A stretch of 32,800 nucleotides of DNA from Nitrospinota bacterium (lineage in GTDB: Bacteria > JADFOP01): NCBI GenBank assembly GCA_022562795.1, contig JADFOP010000018.1, positions 3,167-35,966 on the forward strand, given 5' to 3'. Shown here in pieces: positions 27,873 through 32,800 of the stretch. The stretch's first letter is position 1. Each line of letters starts with the position of its first letter. Position numbers and translations under genes: made by a program. The notes under the pieces are model-generated. The model saw only the letters and a list, made by a program, of their open reading frames with translations. It was not told the origin of the DNA and ran no database searches.

Positions 27873-28760
27873 TCAACGGACTAAGCTCTGGTAAGAAAGA
27901 GCCTCTGAGCCAATGAGCTTACGAAGCGTATCCCGAAAGAGATATGGATTGTCTCGGTTGTTGAACCGCCATTCAAGCTCATCGAGGTAGGCGTCAAGAT
28001 GCTTTGCGCTGAGTTTATGGTAGGTGCCCGTTATGGACCGCTTCAAGAGGCTCCAGACGTTTTCGATGGTATTGGTGTGGGCATCTTTCACAACGTATTC
28101 ACCCTTGCGGTGGGTAACGGTCTTATGCTGAGTGTCATGGTCCCCTATGCCCCTATAAGAAGGCCAGTCGTCGGTGTAGATGGTCTCGGTCTTATCCTCG
28201 GTGTGCTTCTTAATGAACTCATGCAGGGTTTTTCTATCGAGTCCATGAACGACCTGGAGGCGAGTCTTACCACCACGCTGGACGACTCCAACAACGATAC
28301 TTTTATTCCCCCTGTAGCCATGGCCTACACCCTTCTTTTTGCCGCCCACCCACGTTTCGTCAACCTCTACCTTTCCGCTCAATTTCGGCGGATCGGTCTC
28401 GGTCATGGCATTACGGATGCGGTGGCAGAGATACCAAGCGGTCTTATACGAGACCCCAATGGTTCGCTTGATTTGATTGGCAGAGACACCCTTTTTGGAC
28501 TCCAACATCAGATAGATGGTGACGAACCACTTAGAAAGTGGAAGGTGGCTATCGTGGAAGATGGTTCCTGCCGTTACGGTGAACTGGTAGCGACATGAGT
28601 TGCAATCGAACCTCTTATACTTCTCGATTCGGGAGATGCTTTTTGACTCGCATCGTGGACACCCTACGCCGTCGGGCCAGCGTAATTCCTCTAGGATGGC
28701 GCGGCACTCATCCTCGTCGTTGTATTTTTCGATTAGCTCTATTAGGTTTATCTCTAACAT
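27873..28760 (-). CDS. IS1595-family (ISXO2-like) transposase
   Basis: The 295-residue protein has an N-terminal zinc ribbon of the IS1595 type (CPRCES then CNSCRYQFTVTAGTIFHDS), followed by a helix-turn-helix-like stretch (SANQIKRTIGVSYKTAWYLCHRIR). The ISXO2-like DDE domain follows: first Asp in VEVDETWVGGKKKG, second Asp in IYTDDWPSY, and the conserved AHTNTIENVWSLLKR with the final acidic residue. All key residues are present and the frame is intact, so the enzyme may be active. GGGAG lies 7 nt before the ATG, and a strong promoter lies about 160 bp upstream. Confidence 0.93.
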   Translation of the reverse strand: MLEINLIELIEKYNDEDECRAILEELRWPDGVGCPRCESKSISRIEKYKRFDCNSCRYQFTVTAGTIFHDSHLPLSKWFVTIYLMLESKKGVSANQIKRTIGVSYKTAWYLCHRIRNAMTETDPPKLSGKVEVDETWVGGKKKGVGHGYRGNKSIVVGVVQRGGKTRLQVVHGLDRKTLHEFIKKHTEDKTETIYTDDWPSYRGIGDHDTQHKTVTHRKGEYVVKDAHTNTIENVWSLLKRSITGTYHKLSAKHLDAYLDELEWRFNNRDNPYLFRDTLRKLIGSEALSYQSLVR

Positions 28761-28775
28761 CGTGAGGCTCCCTTA

Positions 28776-28928
28776 ATGAGCAAGAAAAAGAAGAAGAAAA
28801 AAGCCACCGACCAGACCACGGAGGAAATCATGGGGCGGGTCTTTCCCAAGCGAGTCGTCAAGAAGATTCGCAAGGCTATCGAGGATAAAGACCATCGCTC
28901 CAAGCCTCCTAAGAGATACAATAGGTGA
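28776..28928 (+). CDS. Small lysine-rich ORF beside the transposase
   Basis: This is a 50-residue ORF divergent from the transposase with 15 bp between starts. GAGG lies 8 nt before the ATG. It encodes an N-terminal Lys run (SKKKKKKKA) then a plausible helical domain (TTEEIMGRVFPKRVVKKIRKAI) and a basic tail. It is very basic and could bind nucleic acid. I do not recognise a family with certainty. The transposase promoter overlaps its 3' end on the opposite strand, so it could be a chance ORF, but the ribosome site and sensible composition favour a gene. Confidence 0.4.
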   Translation: MSKKKKKKKATDQTTEEIMGRVFPKRVVKKIRKAIEDKDHRSKPPKRYNR

Positions 28929-28946
28929 ATGGGAACCCTTTGTCAA
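28918..28946 (-). promoter_or_regulatory. Sigma-70 promoter of the transposase gene
   Basis: On the minus strand, a perfect TTGACA (28946-28941), 17 nt, then TATTGT (28923-28918). The -35 lies inside the right inverted repeat of the island, as is common for insertion elements. It would give a ~150-nt leader antisense to the small lysine-rich ORF. Confidence 0.65.
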
Positions 28947-28953
28947 GTATATA
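28936..28953 (-). repeat. Right inverted repeat of the island
   Basis: On the minus strand TATATACTTGACAAAGGG, matching the left copy at 26960-26977 at 16 of 18 positions. Confidence 0.6.
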
Positions 28954-29063
28954 ATCGCGGTTATTTTTATGGGGTTTTTTGGGATTATTTGGGGTTTTTA
29001 TGGGTAAAGGGAAGAATTCGAGCGCCTGCTGCCGCGGACGGTGGGGTCGGCGGCCTCGGTGAG

Positions 29064-29957
29064 CTAATCATCGACGAGGTCTTCGGCCTCGTCGGGGTCG
29101 ATCTTTTTGACCTCTTCTAGAGCCATCTGGCGCTCCTCAGTCGTCTTGGCCAAGTGATACCTCGTGACGGCCGCGTTCACAGTCGCGTCCTTGCGCTCCT
29201 CGGCAAGCTCCTCGGCGTCCATCTCCATGAGATCCTCGGCCTCGTCCTCGTCGAGCCTCTTCAGAATCGAGAGGGCCCGCTGCCGCTCTGCCTCCGTCGT
29301 CGCTAAAAGGAAATCCTGGCGGGCCTGCTCCAGCTCTGCCTCCTCTCGTTCCTCGGCCATGTCCTCCTCATCCAAATCCTCCAGGTCCTCGGCCTCGTCC
29401 TCGTCGAGCTCCCTAATCTCCTCCAGGATGGCCTGCCGCTCGGCGTCCGTCTTGGCCAGCAGGAACCTCCGTTGGGCGGCCTCCAGGGCCTCCTCCGACA
29501 CGTCTTCATCGTCACTATCTTCGTCGCGGTCCTTATCCCTCTTCTTCCGCCTTTCTCTCGACACGGTGGCCTTACGCTTCCTGGGCTGCGGCGTCCCGGT
29601 GGCGAGGACCGCCAGCTTGAGCGCTCCCGAGGAGACCTTGGCAAGCAGGGTGCTCGGAAGACCCGTAAGGCGGATGAGGGACTCGATGACCTCCTCCAGC
29701 GTAACCTTCTCGTAGGTGGCCGTCACGGGCTCATAGGGGATGTTCTCCCCGCCCTTAAGCAGAAGCCCGCACTTCTCCTCGAGGGCCCTAAAGACGTCCG
29801 GGGCCAGGGCTTCCCGCGCCTCGAGGCTCAGCAGCTTCCCCTCCTCGCAGCTAAGCTTGATCGTCCCTTTGGTCTCGGCGGCGAAGACGCCTGCGGCCAG
29901 CGCAAGCGCGATGGCCAGCGCGGCACAGGCAGTCAAATACCCCCTTGAAATTCCCAT
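29064..29957 (-). CDS. Exported protein with STN-like domain and three 51-residue acidic repeats
   Basis: The protein has 297 residues, with AGGAGGG before the ATG. A signal peptide (about 7-27, ending VFAAE) sends it across the inner membrane. Residues about 31-120 (GTIKLSCEEGKLLSLEAREA, VTATYEKVTLEEVIESLIRL) look like a short secretin/TonB N-terminal (STN)-type domain. A basic linker (RKRKATVSRERRKKRDK) follows, then DEDSDDED. Next come three repeats in perfect 51-residue register from about 157, 208 and 259. Each has an amphipathic helix (FLLAKTDAERQ, FLLATTEAERQ, YHLAKTTEERQ) and the acidic motif D-x-DEAEDL; the last is cut short. I know no family with this layout. It may be a periplasmic partner of a secretin or a cation-binding protein; both are guesses. 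Confidence 0.8.
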   Translation of the reverse strand: MGISRGYLTACAALAIALALAAGVFAAETKGTIKLSCEEGKLLSLEAREALAPDVFRALEEKCGLLLKGGENIPYEPVTATYEKVTLEEVIESLIRLTGLPSTLLAKVSSGALKLAVLATGTPQPRKRKATVSRERRKKRDKDRDEDSDDEDVSEEALEAAQRRFLLAKTDAERQAILEEIRELDEDEAEDLEDLDEEDMAEEREEAELEQARQDFLLATTEAERQRALSILKRLDEDEAEDLMEMDAEELAEERKDATVNAAVTRYHLAKTTEERQMALEEVKKIDPDEAEDLVDD

Positions 29958-30040
29958 CGTTCCCTCCTGCGCTGCGTAAAGGGATAATCCCGCGTGAGGC
30001 CCGTATGAGGCGTGTCCCTACGGGGCCGCTATCATTATAT

Positions 30041-30061
30041 GGACAGCCTTTATGGTTGTCC
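30041..30061. repeat. Hairpin repeat GGACAGCC-TTTAT-GGTTGTCC
   Basis: An 8-bp stem (one G-U pair) with a 5-nt loop. It belongs to the same family as the hairpins at 13037 and 13267. Confidence 0.7.
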
Positions 30062-30135
30062 AGCTAATATTGATGTCTGGGTTTCGCCTGAGTTTCGCCT
30101 GCGACGGACTGTCCGCTGATTTTAAGGCGTCGGGG

Positions 30136-30163
30136 TTCCGCCTGAGGCGGACCTAAGGCGGAA
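30136..30163. repeat. Nested palindrome TTCCGCC...GGCGGAA
   Basis: TTCCGCC at 30136-30142 pairs with GGCGGAA at 30157-30163. The inner CCGCCTGAGGCGG (30138-30150) is itself a near-perfect palindrome. The same CCTNAGGCGGAC module occurs in the 12.9-13.4 kb cluster. Confidence 0.7.
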
Positions 30164-30184
30164 CTACCCGGGATGGCTGTCCGC

Positions 30185-31588
30185 TCAAGGTAGCACCCGG
30201 CCGCGCATGTGGGCTGGCGCGGGCAGGCCCATGAGAGCCAGGAGGGTGGGCGCGACGTCGAGGTAGCTCATCTCCTCCGACTCCCCGACCGGCTCTCCCT
30301 TGGGGTGGCGCATGATGAAGAGCCCGTGGGTGGCGTGGTTGGCGTCGTCGGGGCCGGTGTCGTTCTCGAACCGGTGTATCTCGCCCCAGCCCAACGTCCC
30401 GATGGAGCGCCAAGCCAGGTCGCCGAAGTAGACGAAGAGGTCCGGGGGGATGCCCCGCACCGTATCGAAGACCTCCTCGGGGCGGTGGACGCGGGTATGG
30501 ATGGGGCGGCCCCGCTCGTCGCCCAGGGCCTCCAGCCTGGCCTTGAGCTCCGAGCGGACGACCTCGTAGGCGGCCGGGGCGACGACGCCCTCCGGCTCGC
30601 GCCCCTTCACATTGAGGCAGAGCCTCCCGTAGTATCCACCGTAGCCCCAGGCGGTCGTCTTAGACCACTCGACCATCTCATGGCTCAAGGGGGTCCCGGG
30701 AGGGTGATCCCCCTTGATCGTCAGGTAGCCCTCGCGCTGGAGCCACCCGTTTATGCAGATGCCGCCGAGCATCGCCTGGGCCCCGTGGTCCGAGCAGACG
30801 ACGACGGCGGTCTCGTCGTCGAAGCAGGCCATCAACTCTGCGATCTGCTCGTCGAGGAAGCGGTAGTAGTCGGGGATCGCGCGGGCCAGGCGGTGGCCGG
30901 GCTCGTGCTTGGGATGGGCCGGGTCGAAGTATTTCCAGAAGCCGTGGTGGAGCCTATCGAGCCCCATCTCCACCATCATGAAAAAGTCCCACGGACGGGT
31001 TGTAACCAGGTGCCGGGCCTGATCGAAGCGCTGACGGCCCATGGCGTAAATCCGCTGGAGCAGGCCGTCCTTGTCGTCGGTCCGAAAGTCCTCAACATCC
31101 ATAATGTGGGGGCCGGCGACCCGCTCCAGCTCTTCTTTGAGAGAGGCCGGATAGGTGAACTCGGACTCCCGGCTGGGCGTCAGGAAGCAGGAGACCAGCT
31201 CGCCGTTTACAGCCGTAGGGGGGTAGGTCTGGGGGACGCTGAGGACGATGACCCGCCTGCCTGCCTGGGAGGCGATGTCCCAGACCCGAGGGGCGGTGAC
31301 CGCTTTCGAAGAAGCGGTGGTCAGCTGGTCGTAGGAGTAGTCGGCCCGGATTCTAAAGCCGTAGAAGCCGAGCTCCCCCGGCGATAGGCTCGTGAGCATG
31401 GCGGTCCAGGCCGGTACGGTGATGGGCGGATCGGTGGAGCGCATACGGCTCGACCAGCCCTCCTGGGCGAGCCGGCGAAGGGTGGGCAGCTCGTCCCGCA
31501 ACGACTCGAAGACGAGCGATGGCTCGGCGCAGTCGAGGCCGATGACGGCGAGCCGCTTGGCGGGCTGGAGAGGGCGGGTGTCAGGCAT
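30185..31588 (-). CDS. Alkaline-phosphatase-superfamily phosphodiesterase/nucleotide pyrophosphatase-like hydrolase
   Basis: The 467-residue protein has the full metal-site pattern of the type I phosphodiesterase branch of the alkaline phosphatase superfamily: Asp19 in VIGLDCAEP, probable nucleophile Thr57 in PPITVPAWTAML, Asp211 and His215 in EMGLDRLHHGFW, Asp267-His268 in CSDHGA, and His421 in NHATHGLF. No signal peptide is seen, so it is probably cytoplasmic. The real substrate (nucleotide, phosphonate, sulfate or lipid-linked) cannot be told. The ATG at 31588 is preferred: AAGGA lies 7 nt upstream and the upstream extension is unlike the family. Confidence 0.85.
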   Translation of the reverse strand: MPDTRPLQPAKRLAVIGLDCAEPSLVFESLRDELPTLRRLAQEGWSSRMRSTDPPITVPAWTAMLTSLSPGELGFYGFRIRADYSYDQLTTASSKAVTAPRVWDIASQAGRRVIVLSVPQTYPPTAVNGELVSCFLTPSRESEFTYPASLKEELERVAGPHIMDVEDFRTDDKDGLLQRIYAMGRQRFDQARHLVTTRPWDFFMMVEMGLDRLHHGFWKYFDPAHPKHEPGHRLARAIPDYYRFLDEQIAELMACFDDETAVVVCSDHGAQAMLGGICINGWLQREGYLTIKGDHPPGTPLSHEMVEWSKTTAWGYGGYYGRLCLNVKGREPEGVVAPAAYEVVRSELKARLEALGDERGRPIHTRVHRPEEVFDTVRGIPPDLFVYFGDLAWRSIGTLGWGEIHRFENDTGPDDANHATHGLFIMRHPKGEPVGESEEMSYLDVAPTLLALMGLPAPAHMRGRVLP

Positions 31589-31617
31589 AGGTCTATCCTT
31601 ATATAAATAAGAGACAC

Positions 31618-31646
31618 CATATACCACACCGGAGGCGCCCCGGCAA
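31618..31646 (-). promoter_or_regulatory. Possible promoter of the phosphodiesterase gene
   Basis: On the minus strand, TTGCCG (31646-31641) and TATATG (31623-31618) are spaced by 17 nt, each matching four of six consensus bases. The implied start is about 20-25 nt before the ATG. Confidence 0.4.
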
Positions 31647-31657
31647 AGCCAGGAGGC

Positions 31658-32539
31658 TTAGACGTCTCTAAGCCGTCCAGATGCGGAATCCTCCGGCTGA
31701 GGGGTCGGAGCGAAGCCCCGGCGGATGGTGTTCTCGGAGATGGTGACGGGCTCCAGGAACTGGAGGAGGTAGTCGGGCCCGCCGGCCTTGCTTCCGACCC
31801 CGCTCATGCCGAAGCCGCCGAAGGGCTGGCGGCCCACGAGGGCCCCGGTGATGGGGCGGTTGATGTAGAGGTTGCCGACCCTGAACGAGCGGCGGGCCGC
31901 CTCCAGGTGGGCCGGGTCTCTCGAGTAGACCCCTCCTGTGAGCCTGTATGGGCTGGCGTTGGCGAGCTCCAGGGCTTCGTCGAAATCCCTGGCGCGAAAT
32001 AGGGTTAAGACGGGCCCGAAAATCTCCTCGGTGTGCAGGCGCATCGTGGGGGTGACATTCGCCACTACAGTCGGTGTGTAGAAGTATCCGCGTGGCATAT
32101 CCGCCGGGCGCGAACCCCCCACCAGCACCTCGGCCCCGGGTGGGTCGCTGCTCATCGTGATCGACGCCCAGTTCGGCGTTAGTTCGGCCACCAGATGCTG
32201 GCGCTCACCGCCGCCGATGACATCCAGCTCGCGAACTTCGGCCAGGAATCGTTCCGCGACGAACTCGATCATCGAAAACAGCGGCTGAATAATGGCCCAG
32301 CCGATGCCGATGGCCGACTGCGCGTAGCGGACCTTGATGCTTCGCCAGATGAGGAAGCGGAACAGGTCGCGATAGGCGTAGAGTTCTTTCAGATCAAGTA
32401 ACCGCCACCCGGAGCGCGCCTCGATGACGGTGATGGGGACGTCTGGCGAAGCCGCCACGATTTCAGCCGACGGAGAGAAACCCAACGCGTCAACCGTCGT
32501 AGCGGATTCGGTTCCTGAGTCTTCAACTGCGGTTTGCAT
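31658..32539 (-). CDS. Chimeric ORF: ABC-2 exporter N-terminus + PEGA-like piece + P5C/aldehyde dehydrogenase C-terminus
   Basis: One open frame of 293 residues joins parts of unrelated proteins. Residues about 1-91 match the N-terminus of Wzm-type ABC-2 polysaccharide exporters (WRLLDLKELYAYRDLFRFLI, then WRSIKVRYAQSAIGIGWAII and QPLFSM). Residues about 92-135 switch to ELTPNWASITMSSDPPGAEV, reminiscent of a PEGA domain. From about 135 it is the last third of a 1-pyrroline-5-carboxylate/aldehyde dehydrogenase: GYFYTPTVV, EEIFGPVLTLF, SPYRLTGGVYSR, VGNLYINRPITGALVGRQPF, GGFGMSGVGSKAGGPDYLLQ. The catalytic Cys and Glu of the dehydrogenase lie in the missing part, so it cannot be active. The second join falls in GAEVLVGG, which fits both partners (32137-32114). 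Either a genuine rearranged pseudogene or an assembly chimera. Confidence 0.75.
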   Translation of the reverse strand: MQTAVEDSGTESATTVDALGFSPSAEIVAASPDVPITVIEARSGWRLLDLKELYAYRDLFRFLIWRSIKVRYAQSAIGIGWAIIQPLFSMIEFVAERFLAEVRELDVIGGGERQHLVAELTPNWASITMSSDPPGAEVLVGGSRPADMPRGYFYTPTVVANVTPTMRLHTEEIFGPVLTLFRARDFDEALELANASPYRLTGGVYSRDPAHLEAARRSFRVGNLYINRPITGALVGRQPFGGFGMSGVGSKAGGPDYLLQFLEPVTISENTIRRGFAPTPQPEDSASGRLRDV

Positions 32540-32800
32540 GTTTCGCGTTCAATACAATAAGGAGAGGATGCCATGTTAAGACGATTTCAGCGGCCTTAGT
32601 GCGTTTTTCAAGGATTTTGCACAGTCGAAATCCGTCACGAACAAACTCACTCGGTTTCTCCCGAACGGCCTGGACTAACGGACCATCATACATCTTGAGT
32701 CGTGGAAGAATCTCCGGGGCATCCCATCGATGGGGGAACAGATTGAAGTGCTGGAACACCATCCCGACTTCCTGGCGCAGCCGGTTCAGGTCGGTCTTGG
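32523..32800 (-). CDS. Partial chimeric ORF: amino-acid ABC transporter ATPase fragment
   Basis: The frame enters from the right edge as KTDLNRLRQEVGMVFQHFNL then FPH. This is the Q-loop region of a GlnQ/HisP-type polar amino-acid ABC ATPase. At a palindrome CCCATCGATGGG (32723-32734) it changes to RWDAPEILPRLKMYDGPLVQ and on to a stop at 32523. I do not recognise that part, and it lacks the LSGGQ signature and Walker B expected next. It overlaps the start of the next chimeric ORF by 17 bp. It is probably a gene fragment or a misjoin at a contig edge. Confidence 0.5.
   Translation of the reverse strand, partial: KTDLNRLRQEVGMVFQHFNLFPHRWDAPEILPRLKMYDGPLVQAVREKPSEFVRDGFRLCKILEKRTKAAEIVLTWHPLLIVLNAKHANRS

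Larger units (their letters stand above)
26919..28978. mobile_element. AT-richer mobile island: DUF3800 gene + IS1595 transposase
   Basis: Base composition drops visibly between the gspD upstream region and about 29.01 kb, then returns to high GC. The island holds two convergent genes only 38 bp apart (DUF3800 and an IS1595-family transposase) plus a small lysine-rich ORF. It is flanked by an 18-nt inverted repeat (26960-26977 and 28936-28953, 16 of 18 matching). Outside that, a second similar pair AAACCCC..AT(G/A)AAAAA lies at 26919-26935 and, inverted, 28964-28978. Because no transposon end fits in the 38-bp gap, the DUF3800 gene is probably inside the element as a passenger. Exact ends and target-site duplications could not be fixed by eye. 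Confidence 0.55.
29958..30184. other. Intergenic repeat region before the phosphodiesterase gene end
   Basis: No gene seen. It contains the same hairpin modules as 12.9-13.4 kb and likely also serves as the downstream region of the minus-strand gene ending at 30185. Confidence 0.6.

Noticed and set aside
29100-29520. 153-bp periodicity taken as a CRISPR or non-coding tandem array
   Set aside because: The period is an exact multiple of three and is conserved at the protein level within an intact reading frame with signal peptide.
29164-29715. Serine-rich plus-strand ORF
   Set aside because: It is the complement of the acidic-repeat gene (GAG/GAC codons read back as Ser-rich codons) and has no start signal.

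Overview
The window reads as a piece of a high-GC, Gram-negative, probably uncultured bacterium. The evidence is a complete type II secretion (T2SS) operon with an outer-membrane secretin, an NtrB/NtrC pair with a sigma-54 promoter, lipoproteins with clear lipoboxes, and a proteobacterial-style glmU-glmS operon. Gene content fits a deltaproteobacterial or neighbouring lineage (Desulfobacterota, Nitrospinota, Tectomicrobia type), but no rRNA or other marker is present, so the lineage is inference only. No tRNA, rRNA or CRISPR array was seen.

Layout, left to right. 1-1297: an edge with a small simple repeat, then a minus-strand ORF whose main body is a membrane-anchored linalool dehydratase/isomerase-like protein but whose last ~35 residues look like a glutaredoxin-family tail. 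1413-4072: a good sigma-70 promoter with a leader hairpin, then ntrB and ntrC overlapping by 4 bp. 4093-7496: a textbook sigma-54 promoter directly behind ntrC, then glmU and glmS, making UDP-GlcNAc from fructose-6-phosphate with glutamine as nitrogen donor. 7512-12775 (minus): an atypical NAD-binding epimerase-like protein, fumarase C, a small Cys-containing protein and an exported DUF255/thioredoxin-like protein. 12776-13569: a gene-free stretch packed with hairpin repeats. 13570-15556 (plus): a muconolactone-isomerase-like small protein, the prepilin peptidase and a TPR lipoprotein. 15675-26790 (minus): the T2SS operon gspD-E-F-G-H-I-J-K-L-M-C, tightly packed; gspD carries a frameshift. The peptidase at 13958 would process its five pseudopilins.

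26.9-29.0 kb is an AT-richer island holding a DUF3800 gene, an IS1595-family transposase and a small lysine-rich ORF, framed by an 18-nt inverted repeat; it looks like one mobile unit with a passenger. 29.06-29.96 kb encodes an exported protein with three 51-residue acidic repeats. 30.19-31.59 kb encodes an alkaline-phosphatase-superfamily hydrolase. The last ~1.1 kb is a mosaic: the C-terminal part of a P5C-type aldehyde dehydrogenase is joined in frame to a possible PEGA-like piece and to the N-terminus of an ABC-2 polysaccharide exporter, and a piece of an amino-acid ABC ATPase runs off the edge.

Most worth a second look: the sigma-54 promoter linking the nitrogen regulator to glutamine-consuming GlmS; the DUF3800/IS1595 island; the 51-residue repeat protein; the dispersed hairpin family; and chimeric genes at both edges, which may be real rearrangements but could equally be assembly errors.
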